Of a stretch of 58,310 bases of DNA, positions 12,892-27,200 are shown one piece after another. This stretch comes from Chromera velia. Its lineage: Eukaryota; Sar; Chromeraceae. The notes under the pieces are model-generated. The model saw nothing but the letters and a program-made list of their open reading frames with translations, was not told where the DNA came from and did no database searches. Made by a program: the position numbers and the translations under genes. How positions within the stretch are numbered: position 1 is the stretch's first letter; every line of letters starts with the position of its first letter. The stretch covers positions 1 through 58,310 of the forward strand of contig JAHBMJ010000062.1 in assembly GCA_018398765.1 (NCBI GenBank), written 5' to 3'.

Positions 12892-13641
12892 ATCTAGAAA
12901 AACATTTGATGTCAATTAATTTCTGAGGGTTATTCTAGGGAGTATTTCTTATATAACCAACAACATACATATATTATTACTATGTAGTAATTTGTTAGAA
13001 CACACAGACTTACTAGGAACACGTGTTCAAAACCGATTATTATGTTCTCGCAGCGGGTCTCGCTGGAACGGTTAGACCCTCAGTAGAAGCCCACGCAAGT
13101 AAGAGGTGGGTTTGACAGTTCAGGAGGTGCCTTCGGCTGAAGAAACACGGAGACGGTGGAAGCTGGTACATCTGTGTGCGCGTGTGGGGTCTGCTATGGG
13201 AAGACACCCATTGAATCTCATTCGAAGGAGCAAAAGACAGTTTTGAGAAGAAATTTGCATCCTCAAAGAGACCGGTGCCGGCCAGAGTCAGACTGCTCAC
13301 GCATTTGAGTCGGTAGGTGTCCACTCCCTCCCTCCTGATTCGTTCGATCGTTCCCCCTCTGACTCCTTTTCTCGCCTCCAGGGAGCCAACGTACTCGTCC
13401 ATTTCATTCTCCTTCCTCCGCCTTGTGCAGGTCCATCCACCGTGACCCTTGTTCACTTCCCTTTCCCCCTCCCCCCCTTGCCAGCCAGGACCCTTCCCGA
13501 CTAGCTCCCGCATTTCTTTTTCCCCTCCCCTCCCCTCTCCGTGCCCACAGCACCAGCAGAACTGAATTGAGTGGTGTTTCCATATGTCAGTGAGTGGTGG
13601 ATGCTTAATTATTTGCTTGATTTATTGATTGATTGATTGAA

Positions 13642-13684
<43 letters not shown>

Positions 13685-15288
13685 AAGAAAGAGAGAGAGG
13701 GAAACCAAACCGACTTACTAGATAGAAACGAAACAGTTCCGCGCAAGAGAACGGCCCTCCAGACCCGACCCAACTCAGACCCATATGTCCCCCCCCCCTC
13801 TACGTACAGGCAAATTGAAAAAAAAATTTGGTGATGCCGAATTCAACACGCTCAGGCACAACAAAAAAGTAATAATTGACCAGTGCCATGCAGTTCCCCC
13901 TCTGTTGTTCTGCCTGACCCTTTCCGCCTCTCCAACCAAACCTCCAAATGTCCCGTGCCGCGAACCGTCACGGAACCACAGCCCTCCGCGTCCGTTCACG
14001 GATCGAGGCAAACCGCCCACGCACTCTTTTGTGTTTGTCTGGTCTTTCATCCCTCCATTGCTTCCTGCTTTGAAACGACCCCTCTCATCCTTTTCTCCTT
14101 CCGTTCGGTTCCTCTTCGACTCTTTTCTCTTCCCCTTCCTTCTTGTTTCTTCCCCTCACACTCAAACTCTCACACTCTCAGCAACAGGCAGTGAGTGAGC
14201 GAGTGCCGCCTCCTTCTTTTTCGGGGAGGATGCAAGGGAGGACGACAACAGAGGGGAAGGCAGAGAGAGAAGTGTCTATCAGTCGAGAAAAATCAGCACG
14301 GACAGGCGAGATAGAGAAAGTGGGCGGTACCAGCAGAGAGGACCCAGAAAGACTGGATGGAACAGTCGAGTGAATGCCCCAATGCGCGCTGGACAGTAAG
14401 ACAAGTACAGGAATCAAAGAATGTGAGTGAATGAAAAAACGAAAAAGTGACGGGTCAGGTTGGAGCCGCGTCCCTCCCGACCCTTTCCTTTCTTTTGTGC
14501 TCTCATGTCCGTATACGCAGAAAAGGTGAGAAAAAACGCTGACGAAGTTCGCCCTTTCTTCTTCCTCTATTTTTTTTATTCTGCTCCTTTCTGGATTGAA
14601 AGGAAACGAACGGAAACAGAAAAAGTAGTCATTTTCCCCTCCCCTTTCTCTCAGGCAGGCATGCAGTGGTGGAAAAAGAAAAGGTGGTCTGAAAGCGGAG
14701 AGACGAGAACACAGAAGGTCAACCCGACCGATACTCATTTCTGTCTGTGTCCCCTTTCCCGAGTTGGGGGGCCGTCCTTGATCTCTGTCTCCCTCTCTCT
14801 CTGCTTCTTCTTCCTCCAACCACGAGTGAGTGCTCCAGACATGCAGTCATTTTCTTTCGCTACTGTTCTCTCGTCTCGATCATCTCTGTTCGTTCTTTCT
14901 AGAGCTAGAGCTAAAGGAAACGAGTTAATTACCCTACCTCTCAGCTCACTCTCCTCGGAGCACAGCCGCAACAAAACCATGACGGTCACGCACAACAAGC
15001 ACAAAAGGATTGAGCGGGCAAGATTCAGGGCAAAAAACGAGAAACAGAGAGAGAAAACAGAGAGTCCATCCGTCGAAAGAGAAAAACTCTTTCACACCCC
15101 CCACACCGTCCAGGCAAAAGGACGTCGGGAAAGCAGTTGCAAGAGCGGAGACAGCGATCAAGTGGAAGGAGGGTCGGTCTTCATTCATTCATTCATTCAC
15201 TCTACCTTTTTGTCTGTCTGTTCAGTTCTCTTTTCTTTTTCTTTCTTTCCTTCGTTCCCTTTTTATGTCTCTCTTTCTTTTTGCCTGC

Positions 15289-15319
<31 letters not shown>

Positions 15320-15746
15320 GCTGCCTGTTTGTCTGCCTGCCTGCCTGTCTGTCTGTCCGGCTGCCTGCCTGTCTGTCTGTCTGTCTGTCTGTCTGTACGT
15401 CCGTCTGTCTGTCTGTCTGTCTGTCTGCCTGTCTGTCTGTCTCTCTGTCTGTCTGGCTGCCTGTTTGTCTGCCTGCCTGCCTGTCTGTCTGTCCGGCTGC
15501 CTGTCTGTCCGGCTGCCTGCCTGTCTGTCTGTCTGTCTGTACGTCCGTCTGTCTGTCTGTCTGTCTGTCTGTCTGCCTGTCTGTCTGTCCGTCGTCTCTG
15601 AAGCCAACCACTCTGCCCTCACGCGCTGTCCCCTTCCCTTCTCCTCTCCCTGATGTCGGCATCGCATGTTCTCCGTTCTTTTTGATTTGATGGTTTCTCT
15701 CTCCCTGCCCAACATATTTTGTCCTCTCTTTCACACTCCGTCTCTC
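12892..15746. other. Intergenic stretch with simple repeats
   Basis: No gene could be supported. It contains a (GT)n(GA)n run at about 13641-13700, pyrimidine-rich tracts, and a 300 bp CTGT/CTGC array at 15287-15592. Open frames of up to 397 codons over the array are repeat artefacts (Cys/Leu/Ser or Thr/Asp/Arg only). The 3' untranslated region of the giant gene probably occupies the last few hundred bases before 15747. Confidence 0.6.
15287..15592. repeat. CTGT/CTGC tetranucleotide array
   Basis: About 300 bp of CTGT, CTGC and occasional CCGG/ACGT variants. Longer blocks of the same variant order recur, for example CTGGCTGCCTGTTTG twice, which points to duplication of segments within the array. 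Confidence 0.95.
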
Positions 15747-18228
15747 CTACAGAAAAAAGTGTCGCGACTGCTGAAGGGACTGGAGAACGGAAATGAGGCT
15801 CGTCTTCAGTCTGTCAAAGGCGCTGCCAGGCCCTAGCGGTGCCCCCTTCACATCTCTGTCCCCTTCTTCTTTCTTCTCTGCCTGCGAAATTTTAGACTCC
15901 TTTTGACTCAACGTTGTTTCCTCCCCTTCATGCACTTTCTTCTCCTCACATCCGGCCACTCCTATGCGAATTACTTTGTCTGTTGCATCCTCGAAAAGGA
16001 AGGAAAGTGCGTTGGGCGAACGTCTCGAAGAGATGTCTCCCGTCTCCGTTTTTGTGCTTTCTTTCTCTAGAGAATTTTCTTCTAGCATTTGGACCCACTC
16101 TCCTGTCTCCTTCAACACCCTTCCGGCAACCTCCACCGCATTTTTGAGAAAGATCTCATCAGGCACAACAAAATCCTCCTCCTCCTCTCCTGCCTGACCA
16201 GCCACCTCCCCTCTACTACTTCCCGAAGACTCGTGACGATTCAGGACTACCCGTCCCCCCCTCCTCATTGCCTTTCTTCCCCGCCCCTCTCGCTGACTCT
16301 GCATGGAAGAGTGAAGCTGGAGGAGGGACAGGTCTCCCCACAGATCCTCCCTCGACAAACGGGAGCGCAACCAGGACAGCAGACGGACGGACCCTTGGAG
16401 CACCCCGACCACAGAAGCTGCGGGACCATTTGCCACTCGCTTCACAAGCGCATCGCCCACAGCTGTCCGTGCGGCTTCAGACCCCCACACGCGTTTGCAC
16501 TCTCCCTCATTGGACTCTTCTTTGTCTTGGCGGACCTGGGAGTAAGAGGACATCGAGGTCTCAGTGTGAGGGTTCTCGGCAGGGGCGTTCTGCCTTTGCA
16601 CGAAGATTGCACGATCCACCTCAGAGATCAGGTTGGAGGTCTCCTCAGATCTCTTCTGCTGCTGTGACTGAGAAGAAAGGTCGACAAGCTCTGTGTCGAC
16701 ATTGAGGGCCGTCAGCTTGTTGAGGAGACCCCCAATGGAGAGGACGCCGGAGGCACGCTCGAGAGCACGCACGCCGGAACGGAAGGCAGAGAGGCACAGA
16801 GCAACCGACTGCCGGCGATGTTCCTGTAGCCATCAGGAAGGCAGGAAGGGAAAACAAAACGACAACAGGGGGAGACAGGGAGAGCGATATCAAATTAATA
16901 AGTGAAGCAGCAGGAACGAAAGGGGGGAAATGATGATCAATTGAGAATTTGTTGATACGACCGACAAATTGTCTTTCAGCTGTGCAGGAACGCAGATTAG
17001 GGCAGCAGAAGGACCAAACGAATCAGACACATCCACCAAGTATGCCGTTTCTTCCTTATCTCGGACAAAGAGAAGAGCACAACCGATTTTCCTGGCACAC
17101 AGACAAGCACAGAGAGAGAAACAGGCAGGCAGGCAGACAGACCTGCAGGCGATTCCAGTACGGCAGAAGGTCCTCAGGATCTCCACTGAAAGAGGAAGAG
17201 GACCCCCCTCCCTGGCACTGGAGGTAGGACCTCAGCTGCCTTGCCGTGTTTCGTTCCTCAGCTGCCAACGACCGCGCAGAGGAGACGTAGGCCTCTGCTG
17301 CCTCTCTGAAGTCTCCCAAGGGTCCCTCGAGCTCAAGAAGAAGTCGATCTAGGTCGGCAGACCTCACTTCCCTCTTCAACTCTTCCCTCTCTTCCTTTTG
17401 CTCAGCCGCACGAAGGGAGGCCTTTTCATTCTCATCCCCCCCCCTCTTGAGGATCAAAGAGGGAAGCAGCTTCTCCCAGGCATCGAGCCAGGAGGCGTGC
17501 GTCGAGTGGGAGACGTCCATCCGGTCCAGGATCTGGAAGGCCTCTTCCCTCACTGCGTCTGCGAGCACTTGGCCTTCCGCCTCTGCCTCTCCCTGTCTCA
17601 GTCTTGGCACAGAGGAGCTTCCGGTGTCTCCAGAGGCAGAGGGAGACGCCGCAACGGAATCCAGAAGGAGAGACAGGACTCCGGTCTGAGAGTCAACTTT
17701 GTCGGAAAGCAGGGCGTGAGAAGAGGCAAGCTCTGACAGGAGAGATTCCGTCGCGCTAGCCACCTGAGCTGCGCGGTTTCCGCTTGCGTCAGATGAGGGG
17801 GAATCGAGACCTTCAATGGAGGCGTGCAAGCGGGAAGCTGCAGCGCTCACGTGCGTGTCGACGGACGCTGCGAGAGAAGCAGACATCTCCGACACGCGTT
17901 TGACCAGTGCCTTCACAGTCTGTCTATCTACGCGGTTATTGGCAGGTGAAGGCGACAGGAGAACAGACCGCACTCTCCCTGCCAGACTGTCGGCAGAGGA
18001 GGACACCTTCTCCCTGAGTGCCTCTGAGTCCGGAAGTTCAAAGGTTCTTTCCAACGAGGCAGCAGCTCCCGATTCCCGAACACACGCAAGGAGGGCACCC
18101 TTTTGTGACCCCTCCTTCTGCCCCTCTGACTTCATCTTCTGCCGACACGAATGGATAGCGTCGACGAAGGACGTGCATTTGGAACATTTCGCCTCGATCT
18201 CTTTCGAGAGCTTCTCTCCGTGCCAGTC
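15747..18228 (-). other. Giant gene, exons 31-32: helical C-terminus
   Basis: Exons 18228-17143 (362 codons) and 16823-15747 (358 codons plus TAG). Both are rich in Ala, Ser, Leu, Glu and Lys with few aromatics and have long stretches of likely alpha-helix or coiled coil (for example [20 protein letters not shown]). Cysteine is almost absent after the first 50 residues, unlike the rest of the protein. The donor at 17142 starts GTCTGTCTGCCTGCC. I recognise no domain here. Confidence 0.75.
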
Positions 18229-21200
18229 CTGCAGCCATTCCATTGCGTTCAGCAGCACAGGTGTGGAGGGAAAGGGCAAAAAGTCAAAACTCAAACGGCC
18301 ACATGCCGTCACGTCCCCCCCTCAAAACAGGAACCTGGCGGCCTTTCCAACCCCAAAGCCTCACACCCTGAGACAGAAAATGCAAATTCTATTGACCCAC
18401 CCACCCACTCACTCACCCATTCATCCACAGAAGGAAGCAAGCAAGAAAGGAAGGGAGGAAAGGAAGGAAGGTGGGGAGGGAGGACGCACCTGCAGGTCTG
18501 CCAGCCAGTCGAAGAGGGACTCCTGATACTTTGCGTGGTAGTCCATCATCATCAAGATGTTGTACTGCAGGGACACAGACAAACAGACAAAAAAGACGGT
18601 CATGAAGAGGGAAGAAAAAAAGGAGCCATGTTCAGAAGAGAGAGAAAGACACTGAAGAAAGCTGGGCACAATAGCGTCAACCGACCGACGACTTGACACG
18701 CAAACACATGGTCCATGTGCAAAATATCCTCGTCTGGTTGAAAACTTGGAGCAAAAAAAAAAGTGAAACACTGCACATCCTCCTCGGCCGAAAATTGCGC
18801 GTGTGTGCGTCTATGCGACTGTGGCAACGAACAGTCTCCTCTAACTGTCTGCCCCCGTCACTCCTTCTCTCCCTACCTGCATAGTGTGGAAGACCTCCTC
18901 CAGTCTCGCGATGATCGCCTGGTTGCCCTTCCGCACAGAGTCCGCGATACAGCTGAGGTCACAGAAGACCTGCAATCTCGTGCGAGACGAGTGAAGAAAC
19001 ACGGATGCTTGCAAGAATGTTGTTATCGTGAAGACTGGCAGCCAACTATTCAGATTTGACAGTCAGAAAAATAATTAAGAACACACGACGATGCAGGATG
19101 CCCTTTTGCCATGAGAAAAAATGTCTATTGGAATAAAACAATTGTTGTGGGGGTCCCTGAAGTTTCCCAAACTGAAAAGAGGACACAGAAGGAAGAGAAC
19201 CACACAGTCAGACACTATATCAAGCTTTCGAACAGCTTTCATTGACCTCACCTTTGCAAACGCATGGTTCACGGCATTGCAGTCGTTGATGCCTGCCTCT
19301 GCGGCGAAGTGCTCGGAGTTCAACAGGAACTGGTCTGCATGCACAGACCGCCAAGAAGGAAGGAAGGAAGGAAGGAAGCATGCAAGCAAGCAAGGCAGAC
19401 GCACGTACGCACATCCACTGGTTCATGCATGAGCTCATTAATTCACGGGTCAGACCACAGCCATGCCATGGAAACAGCGAAGGCAAGACGGCTGGCTACC
19501 ATCCTTCTTACGAAAGGAAATGGAGGAAGGAATTTATCAGAAGACTACGACGCTGTGCGTAGACAAATGAAGGCAGAAATCGAGGTACCCTCCCCAATCC
19601 ACCCACCCACCCACCCATCATTGCCTCATGGTACTTTGACCCAACGTCCATGATGTACTCGCAGGCGTCGTTGATGTCCTGCAGGGAGGGAGGGGGGGGG
19701 GGGCAGAGAGGGCAGGTGAGTCAATGCGGAAAGCGCAAATGAAAAACCAGACACAGGGACAGCAGGTAAGCAGAAAGGTAGACAAAAGATAAAAAAAGAA
19801 GAGAAAGAGGAGTAACACACAGACCATCACCCCATGTCCCCCTGACCAACCGACTGGGTCCCTATCCCCAACGCTGTGAGGACGGGGGTGACCACGGAGA
19901 GAGCCCCGCACACAACGCTCTTTGTGATGGGGAAAATCTTCTCGTGGAACAGGTTCTTGATCGTTCCTGTGCCATACTCGATGCTTTGGAGGGAGACCTC
20001 TCGGGTGTCCTCTCTGCCGAAACACCCCATGACGCTCTCGAAATTGATCCCTGCATGCAGACACGCGGGCCGCTCGCATGCATTCAAAGAGAGGGATCGA
20101 TACTCTCGTCCGTCCATCATTTATCTGTGATGAGAACAGAATCTACTCTTTACCCCCCACCGGACGCACGTACGTCTCCCGAATTGCGTTTCATGTTGCG
20201 ATCGTACCCCCACCTTCACGTACATCCGTGCGTGCCGACACTGCTCTCTCTCACACACACTCAGACACACAAACACACCGACGCACGCACGCACGTACCC
20301 GAGGCAGCCTCCCCAAGGTCCTGTGCCCAGACCATAGAGTCAGAGGAGATCTCTGGAGTCTCGAACCGGCCCCCGTAGAGCATGTACCCGCCTGGGATCA
20401 AGCAACCAGAGGTGGAAAGAAACGATGTGCATCCATTCAGGTAGAAGAAGGGAGGGAAAAGAAATGATGGAGGCGCAACGACACATGCATGCACAAAGGA
20501 AGAGGAGGGCATGAAGACGGGCTTACAGGGAAAGAAAGAAAATAGATCGAGAGAAAAGAAGAGACTACACCCATGCAGAGTCGCAGTACGGAGAATCAAA
20601 TGAGAAGCCGGGCTGACAGACGAAGATCGACAGGTAGGAATCCGTTTTCGAAATGCCGGAAGCCCTTTGTTTCTCTCTGCACTGACCGACTTTTTTTTCC
20701 TTCCGATATGGATGCGACGGAACAACGAAAAAGGAACGAAGCAACAAAAAAAAAACAAATCACGGAGTATCTCACTGACTCACAGGGGTTTGCCCCAATC
20801 TGCGCCACTTCATCGTCCCCTGCACTCGGGCCTGTATACTCTGCACCCAACCTGCACAGAGACAGAGAAAGGAGAAAGACGGGGGCAGGGACAGAGAACG
20901 TCGGGAAGGAGGGACAGGACAGAAGGACGTTCTCTTTTTTCCGCAGTCTCTTTCTCTGATCTCTCTGGTTGAGCATGGTCGGACAGCAAAATGTGAAACG
21001 AAGGAAGTGTTCATAAAGAAGCGAGAAGAAACTGACGGGAAGTTGCCTTCGTCGTCCTCTGTTTTTGCCAATTCACCGAATTGGGTTGCCAGGGCTCCTT
21101 CTTCCTGCATTCAAGTAGGAGAAGCAGAGCACGGACACAGAGTTTCGATGTGTTTGTGGTACTTTATGTTTCTGCCTCCCTGTATTTCCAGCGGGACCTC

Positions 21201-24200
21201 AAATGCCCAGGCAAGTCACTGTGCAGGAGGAAAAGGAGAAAGGGGAGCAGGACTCAAAGAGAAACAAATGGGGACCATGAAGGAAAGACCAACGTTTGAG
21301 GTATCCAGATCAGTCATATCTTTGATGAGTGCCCACGGGTGTTTCTTGTCTCCTGCCGTCCGGCAGTAGGGGAGGTACTGATCCTCCATGCTGAAATCAG
21401 AGAGGGTCACCAGGTCGGGTTTCGGGGGTTTCTCTGGCTTGTTCGGTTTCGGTCTCATCTCCTCTCCCTCTCCCTTCTCCTTGGGTTTCTTCATCTCGAA
21501 GTCTCCAATGACAGAGACAGTCATTTTGGAGGCCTTGGCTGCCAGTGCGGCGTCCTCTGAGAACAAGTCCAGCTGTGCAGAGAGCTCCTCTTGGGGCTTG
21601 AAGGCTGGGTGCACGGCCGCAGAGGTCAGGCAGACGGAGGTCTTGTCGATGCACCAATTGGCAACGTCGGGCTTGAAGATGAGGGCAGGAGGACTCTTTG
21701 GGGCCGTGGTGGGTTGCGACCAGGAGACCCTCTGCATGCGTGCATGTATTTTTAGATTTGTTCGATTCAGGCCACGCATATCTGGTCAGTGTCAGAAAAA
21801 TCTGAAACAAAAGGAGAAAGCGGCAGACAGAAAGAAAGAGCAACATCAAGGAAGAAACCTAAGAGGAAAAAGGAAGAAATTGACCAATCCAGGGCTTGGA
21901 GAGGGAAATTCCGTTGTTTGTCCCCAAACCCCGCATGCATGCTCTGGGCCGAGGTTTCCCCCTCCACATCTTTCCTGCGGCATCTCATACACGTTCCGAT
22001 CAGGCTGCGTGACTCTTCCTGGTCCATTCTCCACGAGCCCATGGATACCCCCCCATGCACCTACCTGCTTGAACTTCAGCCTTCCCGTCCCATCATGTCC
22101 CACAGGGCAGTACTCCCCCTCCCAGGAGGAGAAGACGCCGAGCTTTGAGGGCTCAAGCTTGTACCCAGGGACGTAGGCGTACGGGAGGGGCTGCAGAGAA
22201 AAGGGGGGGGGGGAAGTGAAGAGGCACCGTCAGGCAGGGAAATGACGAGTGCATTGCTGTGGGTCTTCTGTCCATTTCTTTCTCCTGCACGGTCGCGCCC
22301 CTTTTCTTATATGTCAAATAGAAGCGTGTCGAGACCCAGAGACAGCCCGGGGAAGACTGAAAAAAAGTTGGGAGCAGAGACGCCACGAGGAAGCTTATCC
22401 AGAACGTCATGGGCTCCCTGCTGCTGTACGTGTTTCGGTGCCCGGGAGGGGGTCTACATTGGCACAGGAAAAAAAAAATCCAGTATCAATCACGCTCGAA
22501 AGATCAACGGAAGCCGAGAGACTCAAAAAGAGAGCCGAGGTCTGAATGATCGATCGACCATCGACCTACCTGCAGGGACACAGAAGGCGACCCTGTCCAG
22601 CAGCAGGTGTACTCTCCTGACACGACGTTCGTCTTCCCCAGCACCTGGATTTTGAACTTCTGGAGAGCTGCAAAAGCCTCACACTGAATCTGATCTGCCA
22701 TCTCGGGAGCCCCGTCCATCGGAGACGTTTCGGGTGCGTCTGCCGAGCCGAGGTCGACGTTCAGTGTCTGCACAAACACAAACGAAGAGAGAGTGGTGAG
22801 GCAAAGAGGTCTGGTCTCTCTCTTTTGTAGCCCAGATTAGGAGGAGAAGAGGACTCAGGAACAAAATGTCTGTGCGGACAGTCATATTTTGGAGATGACC
22901 CCCCGGCAGACGCACCACCAAGACCTGTAAAAGAGCCAGCAGGGAAGGAAGGGAAAGAAGGGAAGGAGGGGGGGAGGAGGGAAAGACCAACCTGGCACTT
23001 AAGATTTTTTTTTTTTGTATGAAAGTAAACAAAAGACCAACCTGGCACTTAAGACTTGTGGTAACCGTTGCGCACCGCACCTTGCCCTCGAGACGGTTCC
23101 ACTTCCCTCCAGACCTCGAGGTCACCTTCTCGGTAGAGATGCCGAGAATCACCGTCCCCTTGGGGCATTTCACCACCCACTTCTTGAGGTTGTGCTGGGC
23201 AAACCAGGACTTCTGCGACAAGTGACGCCCATCAAACCCGACTGCCATGGTGTAGCTGGAGGCCGTCAGCCTGGGGCCTGTCGGGTTGCTCTTCTGATTC
23301 ACCACCACGGAAGCAACAGCGGCACCGTCTGTCACCAAGGCAGCAGAAGAGCTGAGCTTCGAAGCCAGCGCTCCGTTTGAGCTGGTGGACCAGAATGTGC
23401 TCTCGGCATCTGCATGAAAATTTACATTCATCCATGTGCAACAATGAGATCATGAGATGATGGTCGGCCATGATGAAAGCGATGTAACTTCTGAAATATT
23501 CATAAAAAAGTGCTGCAAGTGTGGAGAGGCTTCTCTCAATCACTTTCGGAGCCGTATTTTTCCGCAATAAACACCGTAGTCACTTCTATCCCTCCGTCCC
23601 TCCTCCTCTCTCTGTGCTTATACAGGTATCTCTTGCGTATTGTCGCGTAGGTTCCTTTGCTGGAGTGTGAAGTCATCGGGGTCAAAAAGGGCAGGAATCG
23701 TGTCACAGAGACAACAAACGCTGCGGTCTGACTGACTTTTTCCGTTCCCCACTGCATAAGAGATTAGCTCTCTGGAGACCATCTCAGAGATCAGGTCCTG
23801 GTCCCACGTCTGCAGGGGGCTGCTGGCAGAACAGGTCCTGTCGCCTCTCCTCTGCAGAACAAAACAGGGAAAGGGAAAAAGAAAAAGGCAAAGGCCTCAA
23901 AACGGTCCCTGACGACTCACAATTACCATTCGCACTCCACGCATGCATGCATGCATGAGTCTGCGAAAAAATCACGCAGAGAAGCCACTTCACTCGTTGC
24001 TGAAGGGAGCGTGCTTTTTCCGGCAGAAAACAAGCAGCAGGCACGGCCTCAAAACATCTGCACCGAACCGCGAGAATGCTAAGGAGATGGCTCCCAAACC
24101 CCCTACCGCGTCATGCAAAAACAAGAGACAAGCAGACACCAATAGCAAGTGTCGCTCGCATGAAAAGCGAACTCGCAGAGAAGCTACCACATCTTGCACG

Positions 24201-27200
24201 AAAAACTGCTCTAAGAATTTCAGAGCGCAAAGCACGAGGGAGTCCTGGAAGCAACAAGACACAAGAAGGTCTGAGAAAGTGGTTTGAAGAACGACAGACA
24301 GGGCGAAAGGGCGGATAATGACAAAGAGACAGCAAGAAAGAGCAGAAAGTATGAGAGGTGTCGGAGCCAAACCACCCACAAGACGCATTTGAGAGAAGCA
24401 AGAGAGAAGGGCACATCGAATCCCTCCCGGCTGACGTCTATGACTTCACTGCTGGTTGCCGAAAGGCACTTCTTCTGTCCTGCGTTCTGCAGAGCAAATC
24501 TTCCCTCGGCCTTTGAGAATTTGGTGAACCAGACGTAGTCCTTCGAGAGTTCCAGAGGGAACTCGGGATTCAGAGTGCCTGCAGAAAGAATGAGATGATG
24601 ATAAGAATCCACGAAGAGAGGAAGGGAAAGAAAGAGGGGGAGGATCCGAGCAATAGAGAAAGGAATAGAAATGCCAGACGAGTAAGAAGAAAAGGGGGAT
24701 GAGTTCGAAATGGGAAAAGTGCGGGAAGATCGGGAAAGAACAATAAACGTGTCCCTTGCAATCAGAAAATGCCACGACCTCCATTTCTTCTGTTCTCGCT
24801 CCTCGGTGACCCAGACGAAAACAAGGTGGAGGAGAAAAGAAGCAGAAAAAGAAGAGACAAAGGCAGAAAGGGGCAAAAAAGCAGCCAAAAAACAAAAAGA
24901 ACACCAAAGAATTAGCAGAAAAGCGGACCTCTGAGCTTTTTGCTCTTCACGATGACTCTCTGAGGGTCTGATGCCGTCACTTGTGCCACCAGTTGCAGAG
25001 GGAGGCGGTCGAGGAAGTACTCAGGATCTCTGCCCTGTTCCTCCAACAGGGCCAGAGACGGCTGTCCAACCTGAAATCAGTCAAATTAAGTCAGCCAGAA
25101 AGAGTATTTTCCAGACGCAGCAGAGCAAAAAGACAAGCGTCAAGGTCCCTCTGAAAACCACTCACATCGCGAGGACGAGACGCGGAGCTGCTACAAGTCC
25201 CTCCATCGAAATTTCGTAACCGCACACAGAGAAACTCTCCGTTCTCCGTCAATCATCGTCTTTGATTCTCTTGTGCCTCCCACCCCACCCCACCCACCCC
25301 AAAAAGAAAGCCACCCACCCACCTGCACGCAGGCTCCACACTCCAGGTCAGAGAGCCCCCTCCCGCCCCATTTGTCCACCCACTGCCCGTCCATACACAC
25401 GACCTCCAGACCCCCCTGTGCAGACATGTCGTCACGCTTGTCGATCAACGCGTATCTGCGATCAGCCCAGAGATTCAAGTCGCAGATTCCTTGTCAAACA
25501 ATCAAGGCACCAGAATCAGCACACCACTCACGTGTCCTCATTTCGGCCAGCCGATTGACATCCACGCACGCACGCACACACACACGCGCGCGCGCGCGCG
25601 CGCAGACTGATACACAGAAAGACACACACGAAGAGAGAAAGACATTATCGAGCCTGCCTGCACACAGGCAGGGCATGCGCAGCGATCCTGCCGGACTCCG
25701 AAGTCAAGGCAGGCGGGCGGGCGGGCGGACAGGCCTACCTACCTCTGCTGTGAGCACGAGACGACGACGGAGGTTCCCCACCCGAACTGTTCAGGGAGGA
25801 CTTGCGCGTTCTCCCTCCGTTTGCCTCTGGTCTCGGGCATGTAAGTGCACTTGCCGCATGCCTCTACATTCTTGCCCCCCAGCAACAGTTTGTGCTCGCA
25901 CTCCAAGATTTCTCTTTCAAACAAACAATCACCCCCCGGACATGGATCGCTGTTGCACGTGCGTGTCATCTCCCTGTCCCCCTGACAATTCTTCCCCCCA
26001 TTCGCGGGAGCAGGGGAGTTGCACAGACGGGTTCTCTTCTGGCTGCCCAGACCGCAGGAACGGGAACAAGTGCCCCACTCAGACCAACCACCAAACCCCC
26101 CGTTGACTGAACCATCCGCACAGGCCATCCAGACAAGACCATCGTCGTTCCCCGATTTGTCCTGAAGCGTGAAGCTGTGAGCAGTTCGACCTGCTGAAAT
26201 GGCGGCCCAAAAGTCCCGCACCTTATCCGAATTCGGGCTGTTCATCTGGTAACGGAACCCTGCGATGCTCTTCTTCCCAGACGGACACGAACCCCTGATC
26301 GTCCCTGATGTCACCTGCTTCCAAGTCTGGGAGACAGAAGAAATTCCGGGGGTGCTGCTCGGCAGGCAGACCATGTAGAGGAAGGCCTCGTCGTTGCCGC
26401 TTCGGTCAGTGAGCTTCAGACTGCAACTCCTCGACCCAGCAGTACAGACCTTCCCACTCCAGTTGCCTACATCCTTGCTGTTCTGCTGCAAGGCAAAGCC
26501 GAAGACCACCTTTTTTCCCGAAGAACAGGTGGCAGAAGCCGTGTTGGTGGTCTTTGAGATCTTTTGTTGGAGCCCGCTGATGGTCGAAGACCCGCAAAGA
26601 ATCCAGACAAGGCTTTCATCATCTCCGCTCAGGTTGCTCGCGGAGAAGCTGCACGTTCTCTGCCCAATGGGACACGTGCTCATCTTGGCGTTGTCCAGGT
26701 TTCCCCCGTCTGTGTTGACGTGCATCCCGAAGCCTGTGACAATGACAGTGCCGGAAGGACAGGAACACGAGGGGGAGTCTGCTGCACATGCCACAGTCTT
26801 CAAACCGAAGAAGAGGCTGCTCACGCTCTCCTTTTGAGTCTGGGTAGTCCCACTGCTGCCCCCTGGGCAGGGATCGGGATTGCAGGCCTGGGTTTGGCTT
26901 GTATCCCCACTACACGATTTGCCCCCATCACTTGGTTTCGGGTTCGTACACGTTCGCGTCCGTGTTCTTGACCCTGTGCCGCATGTCTTCGAACAGGACC
27001 CCCAAGCGCTCCAAGAAGAGAGCCCCCCGTTCACAGGGTTGGAAGCGCACACACCCCACATCATCACGTCGTCGTTCCCACTGTAGTCCTTCGCCTCAAT
27101 CGAGTCCGTCCTGCTCCCCACCTTCACGGACCGCCAGCTCCAGCGCATCTTACCGGAGTTCGGGTTGTTCATCTGGTAGGCAAATCCGGCAATTAACTTG

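Noticed and set aside
14460-15734. Open frames of up to 397 codons over the CTGT array
   Set aside because: Almost entirely Cys/Leu/Ser/Val or Thr/Asp/Arg/Gln repeats in all frames; an artefact of the tetranucleotide array.
20571-20612. Small candidate exon ([14 protein letters not shown]) in the giant gene
   Set aside because: It has good signals, but no choice of donors keeps the next exon in frame. Direct joining of 20840-20784 to 20391-20299 does.
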